This document shows, piece by piece, positions 8,201 through 13,206 of a stretch of 13,252 nucleotides of DNA; the stretch's first letter is position 1, and each line of letters opens with the position of its first letter. The stretch lies in NCBI GenBank assembly GCA_905214825.1, contig CAJMNV010000049.1, forward strand, positions 1 to 13,252, in the 5' to 3' direction. A program made the position numbers and the translations under genes. This DNA comes from an uncultured bacterium (GTDB lineage: Bacteria > Bacillota > Clostridia > Lachnospirales > Anaerotignaceae). Below the pieces are notes generated by a model. The model did not search any database and had not been told where the DNA came from. It saw nothing but the letters and a program-made list of their open reading frames with translations.

Positions 8201-8389
8201 TGTCAACAAATTTTCGATTTCTGTTGGGCCAGCTCCCACATAAGAAGTGCTGACCAATGCAATCGGAATATCTACATCAGGCATCAATGCCATATCCAAA
8301 TTGGTATAAGCAAGTATCCCTGCCAAAAATACCATCATTGTCACCATCATGGTTGTCACACGACGGCGAATTGCAAGTCTTGATAACAT
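5261..8389 (-). CDS. RND-family efflux permease (AcrB/SwrC-type)
   Basis: A 1042-residue proton-driven exporter of the HAE-type RND family, which typically exports drugs, detergents or lipopeptides. The typical duplicated layout is seen: a short basic N-terminus and TM1, a large periplasmic-type loop from about 30 to 330, a bundle of membrane helices to about 490, TM7 near 535, a second large loop, then the last helices. In TM4 the proton-relay motif reads GMLVDNSVVVLDSI, so Asp397 is kept but the neighbouring Asp of AcrB is Asn398. In TM10, where AcrB has a lysine, the sequence is VVNN (920-923). The C-terminal tail, about 1013-1037, is very rich in Lys and Arg. AAGGGGG, overlapping the end of the adaptor gene, serves the ATG. 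Three bases separate the two genes. The family is certain; the substrate is unknown. Confidence 0.95.
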   Translation of the reverse strand: MLSRLAIRRRVTTMMVTMMVFLAGILAYTNLDMALMPDVDIPIALVSTSYVGAGPTEIENLLTKPLEEAVSTVTNVEKVTSVSSANFSMVMVQFVDGTDIDMASVDLREVVDRTKSILPDDAGEPNILKMDMNAVPIVLGVTAENMDLHVLHEMLEDNVINRLERIEGVASVSLTGGTQREIRITINPDKMAGYGLTPNTLSQILKAENMNLPSGSLSQGSTTVQVRTLGEFGSIQEIEKLPLTTPDGAIIHLEDVARVEEVAVDRDSFSIIDGNYGIMISVDKQSTANLVDVSEKLNAEIAKIQKDYKELHLTMLSDTSDYIKLSLSNVTETAFLSALIAFFVLLVFLKNPITSAIIAVSIPTSILASFGLMYLTNMTLNTISLGGLAIGIGMLVDNSVVVLDSIYQYYERGYEPAEAAEAGTKEVTMAVTASTLTTVAVFLPIAFVSGSVGQMMKGLSYAICYSLVSSLVVSITFVPMACAVFLKRSPKKKNTKKRWYNISYQWDLFFDRLSNVYEKLIKCALHHRFITIVLVLAAFFGSLSTLPKVGFDFMEETDEGVANISVSLPSGTNLDTTEEVVWEVLYRLQEIPEAELVYASVGGGMMSSGTSSASITMNLVDKLERTRSTKEVAKEIEKLLSDIPGADITATSSGSAMGSYGGADVSFNVYGYDSDVLMKIEKDLITLLSNTEGLTNVEGSTGETVPEAKVIINRDKASAYGITTASIANALNTAISGSTATQYKVDGTEIDVVLRYDTDELNYLTDIGNLTVTSSYGGEVLLQDIATVEMSESATAINRENQKNYITINASTEGMSGSEAQKMVISLLDSYPFPEGCNYGFSGNLEMMNDAMASLSVALIVAVLLVYMIMASQFESLRYPMIVMFSMPLAFTGAILGLFLTGNTITMPAMMGFIMLAGMVVNNGIVLVDYTNQLIERGMGYFEALTTAGPRRLRPILMTTLTTILGLIPMVITQREGSETMRSLALSVIFGLSLSSLVTLVFIPVLYASMYQRKEKRRAKKAARQQKRATKRAEKEQNVNIS

Positions 8390-8392
8390 GTT

Positions 8393-9520
8393 TTATTCCC
8401 CCTTACTTTGTATATCTGTACCTTCTATGGGTACACGCAATACGTCATCTTGGGGATTAGAAACACGCACTTCTTCGCCATCTGTAATATATGTTTGACC
8501 TTTTGTGACCACTTGCATATCTGCTGTCAAACCTTCTTTGACTTCTATACGTTCTCCACTTTCAATACCTGTCACAACCGGTATTTTTTTTGTCACATTG
8601 TTTTCCACAATATAAACATATGTTTCATCTTCTTTTGTCAACACAGCATCTCTTGGCAATACAATAGTATTGGCAGACATTTCTGTCACAAATTTGACTT
8701 CTGCCAACATACCAACTTTTATCAATTTTCTATTATTATTCAATGTTACTTTTACTGTGTATGTACCTGCTTGTGTCGCAGTTGGGCTAATGCTTGACAC
8801 GATACCTTGTAAAGGTTCTGGTGAAACAGCTGTGAGTGCTACATCCACTTTTTCACCTACTTGTATTTGATTGACCATTTGTTCCGAAACACCAACTTCC
8901 ACTTTCACAACGGAAACATCCATAATGGTATATGCAGGGCCGCCTTGGCTGGCAAAACTGCCGATTTCTACACCTCTTTGTGTTATAATCCCACTAATAG
9001 GTGCAGTGACTGCACAATCTGCAATGCTTTTTTCTATATTTTCTTTTTGTATTTGTATGGAAACCAAATTTGCTTCTGCTGTATCATATGCTAATTGCAA
9101 TTTGTCAAAATCTGCTTTTGCCAACATGCCTTCCTCATACAATATGCGATTGCTTTCCAATGTGCTTTTTGCATTGTCCACCTGTAATTTTGTTGCGTTA
9201 TAATTTGCTTCAATACTTCTTAAATTATTTTGCAAATCTGTACTATCTACAGTAAATAACTCTGCCCCTTCTGCAACACTATCACCAATATCATAATGAA
9301 ATGTCGTGACTTTTCCTGGCACAGTTGGCACAACCGCAACTTCACGAGAAGGTGCTACTTTTCCCGAAAATGTAAAATCATTTGAAATTTCTCCTGTGCC
9401 TACAGCTGTTGTTTGCACTGCACGTGCAAACTTTTCTTCTTCTACGGGGGGTTCTTCTTTGGTGACACAGCCTGATAATAATATACCAGTAGTTACCAAA
9501 AGTACAACTAATTTTTTCAT
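8393..9520 (-). CDS. RND efflux membrane-fusion adaptor, lipoprotein
   Basis: A 375-residue periplasmic-adaptor (HlyD/AcrA-type) protein. The lipobox LLSGC puts the lipidated cysteine at residue 18, so it is tethered outside the cytoplasmic membrane beside the permease. The first lipoyl half is at about 52-95 (SGKV... VPGKV... DIGDSV). A helical hairpin, predicted coiled coil, lies at about 96-167, and the second lipoyl half at about 168-189 contains TAPISGIIT. A beta-barrel (205-285) and a membrane-proximal domain follow. The frame is open further upstream, but the start at 9520 is chosen: GGAGG lies 9 bases before it, the signal peptide becomes intact, and its ATG overlaps the MarR stop as ATGA. 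The hairpin is short, as expected when no outer-membrane channel has to be reached. Confidence 0.93.
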   Translation of the reverse strand: MKKLVVLLVTTGILLSGCVTKEEPPVEEEKFARAVQTTAVGTGEISNDFTFSGKVAPSREVAVVPTVPGKVTTFHYDIGDSVAEGAELFTVDSTDLQNNLRSIEANYNATKLQVDNAKSTLESNRILYEEGMLAKADFDKLQLAYDTAEANLVSIQIQKENIEKSIADCAVTAPISGIITQRGVEIGSFASQGGPAYTIMDVSVVKVEVGVSEQMVNQIQVGEKVDVALTAVSPEPLQGIVSSISPTATQAGTYTVKVTLNNNRKLIKVGMLAEVKFVTEMSANTIVLPRDAVLTKEDETYVYIVENNVTKKIPVVTGIESGERIEVKEGLTADMQVVTKGQTYITDGEEVRVSNPQDDVLRVPIEGTDIQSKGE

Positions 9521-9996
9521 TCTACAAATCCTCCTGCCTTTAGCATTGTGTTTAATTCTTTCAAATTTGTACAAATTTTTGTCTGTGCTTCTTCGGAAAA
9601 AGATGCAAAACAGCCTGCAATATCTGCCAATACCTTTTGCTCTGCGTTTTCAACGGCTTGTTTTCCAATATCCGTCAAATGCAGATATACTTTTCTACCA
9701 TCATCGGTATCATCTGCTTGCTGTTTGTACAGATATTCCATTTTTTCCAAATTGGAAATCATAATCGACATACCACTTTTGCTCAAATGCAACCATTTAC
9801 ACAATTCGGAAATGGTATTGATACCTGTAGATTTGATAAACATCAATACATGAAATTGTTGTATTGTCAATAAACCATTTTCATTCTTACCATTGACATG
9901 AAATGATTTCATCATATGGCCTCTGCTCCACCAGCAAATATTCATATTCAACGCAACCAATTCTTTTGCAATTTCTTTTCCGTATGCCTTTTGCAT
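9517..9996 (-). CDS. MarR-family transcriptional regulator
   Basis: A 159-residue winged-helix regulator of the MarR family, probably the local repressor of the efflux operon. The DNA-binding part is at about 60-112: ISELCKWLHLSKSGMSIMI forms the helix-turn-helix, and the wing is DDTDDGRKVYLHLTDIG with the family Asp-x-Arg pattern (Asp99, Arg101). Flanking helices at 1-35 and 115-155 would form the dimer interface. Three cysteines (21, 66, 129 and one more near 142) are scattered and give no clear redox switch. The ATG at 9996 follows AAAGGGG. It is the first gene of the operon and is translationally coupled to the adaptor. A 19-bp palindrome over its own -10 region is the natural operator candidate. 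MarR ligands are typically small aromatic compounds; the one here is unknown. Confidence 0.93.
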   Translation of the reverse strand: MQKAYGKEIAKELVALNMNICWWSRGHMMKSFHVNGKNENGLLTIQQFHVLMFIKSTGINTISELCKWLHLSKSGMSIMISNLEKMEYLYKQQADDTDDGRKVYLHLTDIGKQAVENAEQKVLADIAGCFASFSEEAQTKICTNLKELNTMLKAGGFVE

Positions 9997-10040
9997 GACG
10001 AAACCCCTTTCCGTTTTCCAAATGCCCTAAAAAACTAAAA

Positions 10041-10059
10041 TAATTTTATGATAAAACTA
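10041..10059. promoter_or_regulatory. MarR operator candidate
   Basis: TAATTTTAT and ATAAAACTA form 9-bp arms around a central G with one mismatch (8 of 9 pairs). The element covers the -10 hexamer and part of the spacer of the efflux promoter, where repressor binding would block polymerase. The heptamer AAAACTA occurs at 10031-10037 and again at 10053-10059, 22 bp apart (two helical turns), which could allow two dimers on one face. The size fits MarR sites. The AT-rich background is a caution. Confidence 0.55.
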
Positions 10060-10071
10060 TTTTGCTGTCAA
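10043..10071 (-). promoter_or_regulatory. strong sigma-A promoter of the marR-adaptor-RND operon
   Basis: On the minus strand: TTGACA (10071-10066), 17-bp spacer, TAAAAT (10048-10043). The -35 is perfect and the -10 matches five of six positions. It begins directly after the T-run of the preceding gene's terminator and leaves about 40 bases of leader before the MarR ATG. Confidence 0.85.
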
Positions 10072-10073
10072 TT

Positions 10074-10105
10074 AAAAAAATGTGAGACAATTCTCACATT
10101 TTTTT
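10074..10105 (-). terminator. rho-independent terminator of the exported-protein gene
   Basis: AAAAAAATGTGAGA and TCTCACATTTTTTT form a 14-bp stem around CAAT, with the A/T ends providing a T-run in either direction. It starts 6 bases after the stop codon at 10112 and insulates the efflux promoter immediately beyond it. Confidence 0.9.
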
Positions 10106-10111
10106 AATAAT

Positions 10112-11140
10112 TTACCAATCAAATGCAACAGAAAATGCCACAATACCTGCTTCTGCTTCTGCAATGGTTTCTGGATTCACATAAAACATAATACCATTTT
10201 TTGTCAAATAATATCCCACATCGTCCAGTGATTGGGACAGGCGTTTTTTTGCATCATCATAAAATGCATTTGGATTTTCTGCAATGATTGCCAAAAATCC
10301 ATTTTCGATGACTGTTTGTATCTCTTTTTCTGTGTCTGGTACAATATCTGTCAAAACAGCCAATTTCTTTGTTTTGGTATGGTATGTCATAGCAGAAAGT
10401 GTTTTTTGTTCTTTTTCCCCTATATAAACACGTTCTTCCAATGTCATAGATGTAAATTTTTCATTTTCTGCATTTGTGACATAAGTCCCCATATAATAAT
10501 AAGGTATCCAGTCTTTTTGTTGTTTTTTGGCATCTTGATACGCTGTTTTTACTTCTTTTTCGTATTTTGTCACCATTGCATCAAATTTTTGTTTCATTTG
10601 TTTTTGTATTTCTTTTGCAATATCTTGTGACTGTATGGGTGTTGTAGTCAAACTGATTGTCATCAATATTGTACCATCATCTGCTTTGATTTCTTTCAAA
10701 TATCCATCTATGTTTCTTTTTGTTTGAATATTCACCACATAATTTTTGGCATCCCAAGCAACATCTGCATCAAATGCCACAGCAACAGCACGAATTGGCA
10801 CCAACGCTCTTTCTTGCACAATTTTTGCTGGCACATCCATGGTATACACCACTTGTCCATTTTTGATAACTTGTTTATTTCCAACAACCATTGTCACAGT
10901 ATCACTGCCTTTTGTAGATGTAATGGTTTGTGTTGGTTCTGACCATTGTACTTGTATACCCATTGCTTCAAATATACGTCTCATGGGCACCAATGTTCTA
11001 TCATTGTCTATAATGGGTGGTTGGTCAAACGCCACTTCTGTACCATCTACATATACCCGCACAGGTGGGTGTGCACTTACCGTTACCACTGAAACAGACA
11101 GTACCAAAAAACACAACACACCAAATATAGCTTTTTTCAT
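10112..11140 (-). CDS. exported protein: copper amine oxidase N-like domain plus DUF3298-like domain
   Basis: A 342-residue exported protein with a signal peptide ending near VSA (residue 23). Residues about 27-140 are a copper-amine-oxidase-N-like (stalk) region with two copies of its typical motif, RTLVPMRRIFEAMG at 48-61 and RALVPIRAVAVAFDADV at 111-127. In Clostridia and Bacilli such domains are common non-catalytic modules of cell-surface proteins, and there is no amine-oxidase catalytic core here. A lysine/glutamine-rich helical linker (about 170-210) leads to a C-terminal part resembling the DUF3298 domain of RsiV-like proteins, with YYLTKNGIMFYVNPETIA at 310-327. No membrane anchor is visible, so it may be secreted or held at the wall by the stalk region. 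AAGGAG precedes the ATG. It follows the C_GCAxxG_C_C gene by 23 bases. Its function is not known; the domain calls are from pattern recognition. Confidence 0.85.
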   Translation of the reverse strand: MKKAIFGVLCFLVLSVSVVTVSAHPPVRVYVDGTEVAFDQPPIIDNDRTLVPMRRIFEAMGIQVQWSEPTQTITSTKGSDTVTMVVGNKQVIKNGQVVYTMDVPAKIVQERALVPIRAVAVAFDADVAWDAKNYVVNIQTKRNIDGYLKEIKADDGTILMTISLTTTPIQSQDIAKEIQKQMKQKFDAMVTKYEKEVKTAYQDAKKQQKDWIPYYYMGTYVTNAENEKFTSMTLEERVYIGEKEQKTLSAMTYHTKTKKLAVLTDIVPDTEKEIQTVIENGFLAIIAENPNAFYDDAKKRLSQSLDDVGYYLTKNGIMFYVNPETIAEAEAGIVAFSVAFDW

Positions 11141-11163
11141 ACCATATTTCTCCTTTTATCTTT

Positions 11164-11652
11164 TTATTCTGTTTTGGCGTTTTGTTTTGCTTCCAGCACA
11201 TATCGCATGGCAATTTCTGTGCATTCTCCAATCATTTGCATACAATTTTTCTTTCTTGTTTTGCCTTCAAATTCTCCCATTGGTGCAGAAAGTTCACTAC
11301 AAATCAATGTACCATATTTTTGTTTGATTTCTTCCACCATACGCCCTTCAATATCATATATTTTTTTCAATTCTTCTACACGTTCTGCCATTGTTTCTTT
11401 TTCCAAAGGGTCTTTTCTGCCAACTGCTGCGGATAACGCCATAACAGCACCTGTGATAGCACCACAAGTGTTTTTGGTATGTCCCATACCTGCACCAAAT
11501 CCAGTTGCCAAACTCAATACTGCTCTTGGAAAATCAGAACCATGTATATCTAAAAATGTTGCCATAACACATTCTGTGCAGTTCATTCCTTTTCGAAAAT
11601 AATTTTTCGCATGTTCGCCAGCTTCTTGTGGTGTCATATTATATGTTTCCAT
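11164..11652 (-). CDS. C_GCAxxG_C_C family protein (putative redox/metal-binding)
   Basis: A 162-residue soluble protein of the C_GCAxxG_C_C family, named for its conserved cysteines and thought to be redox- or metal-related. Its biochemical role is not established. Visible cysteines are Cys25 and Cys28 (NCTEC), Cys63 in TCGAITGAVMAL, Cys118 (LICSEL), Cys137 and Cys144. GFGAGMG at 51-57 is the usual glycine-rich stretch. The reading frame continues to an ATG at 11697, but AGGAGG sits 7 bases before the ATG at 11652. The longer start would also lie at or before the predicted transcription start, so the short form is chosen. It is the first gene of a two-gene operon with the exported stalk-domain protein, and it is divergent from the MerR gene. 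The cysteine set could carry a metal centre or a disulfide switch; that is inference. Confidence 0.88.
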   Translation of the reverse strand: METYNMTPQEAGEHAKNYFRKGMNCTECVMATFLDIHGSDFPRAVLSLATGFGAGMGHTKNTCGAITGAVMALSAAVGRKDPLEKETMAERVEELKKIYDIEGRMVEEIKQKYGTLICSELSAPMGEFEGKTRKKNCMQMIGECTEIAMRYVLEAKQNAKTE

Positions 11653-11697
11653 ATCAAAACCTCCTAAAATGTCGCTAAAAATATATTTCTTATGCAT

Positions 11698-11726
11698 AGT
11701 GTATCACGAAATAAAAAAACTGTCCA
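11698..11726 (-). promoter_or_regulatory. sigma-A promoter of the C_GCAxxG_C_C operon
   Basis: On the minus strand: TGGACA (11726-11721), 17-bp spacer, and an extended -10 TGATACACT with the hexamer at 11703-11698. Transcription would start near 11690, giving a leader of about 38 bases. Its -35 lies only 20 bp from the -35 of the divergent MerR promoter. Confidence 0.75.
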
Positions 11727-11745
11727 AAAATTTTTATCAAAACCA

Positions 11746-11776
11746 TTGACATTGCCGCAACGCAAAGGTATATGCT
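11746..11776 (+). promoter_or_regulatory. MerR-type autoregulated promoter with long spacer
   Basis: TTGACA at 11746-11751 and TATGCT at 11771-11776 are 19 bp apart, the over-long spacing typical of promoters that MerR proteins activate by twisting DNA. An imperfect dyad, ACATTGCCG / CGCAAAGGT (6 of 9 pairs, 11749-11769), lies in the spacer. An alternative -10, TATATG at 11769-11774, would give a normal 17-bp spacer, so the long-spacer reading is not certain. Confidence 0.6.
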
Positions 11777-11799
11777 AATTTTATAAGGAGGTATTTATC

Positions 11800-12564
11800 A
11801 TGACATATTCCATTACAGCATTATCCAAATTGTCTGGTATCAGTAGCCGCACATTGCGTTATTATGATGAAATTGGACTGCTCCCACCAGCTGATACAGA
11901 CAAAACAGGTTGTCGTTATTATGAAGACAAACAAGTCAATCTATTGCAACAAATATTATTTTACAAAGCACGTGGATTTTGTTTATCAGACATTCACAAC
12001 ATATTGTATCAAAAAGATTTTGATATATTGCAAGCATTGGAAAATCATCTGATTTCATTACAACAGCAACAAAAACAACTGACACAGATGATACAAACGG
12101 TACAAAAAACAATCGCAGACCAGAAAGGAGAAAAAAAAATGCAAGATACAGAAAAATTTATATGTTTCAAAGAACAAGTCATATCTGCACATGAAAATGC
12201 ATATGGTACAGAATTGCGTCAACAATATGGAGATGCAGAAATAAATGCCACACATGAAAAAATCAGAAATATGACAATGGCAGATTATGAACGATTTCAA
12301 AATCTAAAACATGAACTACAAATGCAATTAGAACAAGCTGTATTGCAAAATATATCACCCAAAAGTGAAACAGCAAAACATCTTGTCTTGTTACACAAAG
12401 AATGGTTGGGTATGACATTGCAAGAATATCAAACAAATGTCCACAAAGGCATTTCTATGCTTTACACGCAAGACACACGTTTCACTGCATATTACGATAA
12501 AAATGTTACAGGCTGTGCCGCATTTTTGCAAAACGCCGTTTTATATTGGGTAGACCACATATAA
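11800..12564 (+). CDS. MerR-family regulator with TipAS-type antibiotic-recognition domain
   Basis: A 254-residue transcription regulator of the TipAL type. Residues 5-24 form the MerR helix-turn-helix (ALSKLSGISSRTLRYYDEIG), with the wing to about 42 (GCRYYED). A glutamine-rich coiled coil at about 78-112 would make the dimer. Residues about 130-252 match the TipAS domain: HKEWL near 199-203, the HKGISMLYTQDTRFTAYYD block at 215-233, then GCAAFLQNAV. In Streptomyces TipAL this domain binds thiopeptide antibiotics, in part through a cysteine. The cysteines here are Cys121 and Cys239 and I cannot place either at the known site, so the ligand may differ and bind non-covalently. AAGGAGG precedes the ATG. 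The long-spacer promoter suggests autoactivation. No transporter gene lies next to it, so its targets are unknown. An internal start at residue 114 is described separately. Confidence 0.92.
   Translation: MTYSITALSKLSGISSRTLRYYDEIGLLPPADTDKTGCRYYEDKQVNLLQQILFYKARGFCLSDIHNILYQKDFDILQALENHLISLQQQQKQLTQMIQTVQKTIADQKGEKKMQDTEKFICFKEQVISAHENAYGTELRQQYGDAEINATHEKIRNMTMADYERFQNLKHELQMQLEQAVLQNISPKSETAKHLVLLHKEWLGMTLQEYQTNVHKGISMLYTQDTRFTAYYDKNVTGCAAFLQNAVLYWVDHI
12124..12564 (+). other. internal ribosome site and in-frame start giving a free TipAS-like domain
   Basis: Inside the MerR gene, AAAGGAG at 12124-12130 stands 8 bases before an in-frame ATG (12139, codon 114). This is an excellent Gram-positive ribosome site. 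It falls exactly at the end of the coiled coil, so the predicted second product is the 141-residue ligand-binding domain without the DNA-binding part. In the known tipA gene, TipAL (253 residues) and TipAS (144 residues) arise from one reading frame in the same manner. The site is seen directly; its use is inferred. Confidence 0.65.
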
Positions 12565-12574
12565 ACCATACAAC

Positions 12575-12607
12575 AAAAAAAGAGATACATATCGTATCTC
12601 TTTTTTT
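12575..12607. terminator. bidirectional rho-independent terminator
   Basis: AGAGATAC / GTATCTCT form an 8-bp stem around a 5-base loop, flanked by seven A and by seven T. On the plus strand it ends the MerR gene. On the minus strand it lies just past the tRNA-fMet gene and ends the tRNA/5S transcript. Confidence 0.92.
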
Positions 12608-12609
12608 CA

Positions 12610-12683
<74 letters not shown>

Positions 12684-12700
12684 GCAATATCAAAACAAAA

Positions 12701-12781
12701 TGGGCGGAGAAGGATTTGAACCTTCGAAGCTATCGCAACAGATTTACAGTCTGCCCCCTTTGACCACTCGGGAATCCACCC
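12701..12781 (-). tRNA. tRNA-Tyr (anticodon GTA)
   Basis: 81 bases, class II with a long variable arm as expected for bacterial Tyr. The acceptor stem GGGTGGA pairs with TCCGCCC (one T-G wobble). The anticodon loop is CTGTAAA with anticodon GTA. Discriminator A; no encoded CCA. Confidence 0.93.
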
Positions 12782-12812
12782 AAAAATTATATTTATTTTT
12801 GAAAAAGAAAAA

Positions 12813-12885
12813 AGCCGATGATCGGACTCGAACCGATAACCTGCTGATTACAAGTCAGCTGCTCTGCCAATTGAGCCACATCGGC
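12813..12885 (-). tRNA. tRNA-Thr (anticodon TGT)
   Basis: 73 bases. The acceptor stem GCCGATG pairs with CATCGGC, and the anticodon loop CTTGTAA reads TGT. The T-stem ATCGG/CCGAT is perfect. The discriminator appears to be T, and CCA is not encoded. It begins only 8 bases after the end of the upstream 5S rRNA gene, so it is cut from the same transcript. Confidence 0.94.
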
Positions 12886-12893
12886 ATATTAGA

Positions 12894-13012
12894 TTTTGGC
12901 AACCATCTACTCTCCCAGGCAGCTTCCCACCAAGTACCATCGACCGTTTGGGTCTTAACCGTCGTGTTCGGTATGGGAACGGGTGTGTCCCCCAAACGCA
13001 TCGTCACCAAAA
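12894..13012 (-). rRNA. rrf: 5S ribosomal RNA
   Basis: About 119 bases. The conserved 5S core is present on the minus strand (CACCCGTTCCCATACCGAAC, then the AAGAC and GATGGTACT segments, and GGGAGAGTAGA near the 3' end). The terminal helix is formed by TTTTGG and CCAAAA. The ends are set by this helix and may be off by one or two bases. It is embedded among tRNA genes, with no 23S gene adjoining it in the window. Confidence 0.93.
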
Positions 13013-13019
13013 ATCTGAA

Positions 13020-13091
13020 TGATCCGTGCGGGATTCGAACCCGCGTTACCGCCGTGAAAGGGCGGTGTCTTAACCCCTTGACCAACGGACC
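13020..13091 (-). tRNA. tRNA-Glu (anticodon TTC)
   Basis: 72 bases. The acceptor GGTCCGT pairs with ACGGATC (one G-T wobble), and the anticodon loop CTTTCAC reads TTC. Discriminator A; no encoded CCA. It lies 7 bases upstream of the complete 5S gene and 9 bases downstream of tRNA-Asn. Confidence 0.95.
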
Positions 13092-13100
13092 ATATTACTA

Positions 13101-13172
13101 CTCCCCAAGTCGGATTCGAACCAACGACCCTCCGGTTAACAGCCGGATGCTCTACCGCTGAGCTATTGAGGA
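13101..13172 (-). tRNA. tRNA-Asn (anticodon GTT)
   Basis: 72 bases. The acceptor TCCTCAA pairs with TTGGGGA (one wobble), and the anticodon loop CTGTTAA reads GTT. Discriminator G, as usual for Asn. CCA is not encoded. It is the first tRNA after the partial 5S copy at the right edge. Confidence 0.95.
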
Positions 13173-13177
13173 TTAAT

Positions 13178-13195
13178 GCCTTGATATATCAAGGC
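13178..13195. repeat. perfect 18-bp palindrome between 5S copy and tRNA-Asn
   Basis: GCCTTGATATATCAAGGC is its own reverse complement. It sits in the 34-base spacer between the second 5S copy and tRNA-Asn. No T-run follows on the minus strand, so it is not an obvious terminator. A processing hairpin in the precursor RNA is the likely role. Confidence 0.7.
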
Positions 13196-13206
13196 GATTG
13201 ATTGGA

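Noticed and set aside
7566..8243. Plus-strand frames of 81 and 140 codons opposite the RND permease
   Set aside because: They mirror the codon pattern of the permease, with no ribosome site or recognisable domain.
10112..11140. Active copper amine oxidase
   Set aside because: Only the N-terminal stalk-type repeats are present. The large catalytic domain with its topaquinone tyrosine and copper histidines is missing.
11653..11697. Longer start of the C_GCAxxG_C_C protein at 11697
   Set aside because: That ATG has no ribosome site and overlaps the predicted promoter, while the ATG at 11652 has AGGAGG at ideal spacing.
12855..13085. Minus-strand 76-codon frame over 5S and tRNA-Glu
   Set aside because: It lies wholly within RNA genes and is explained by them.
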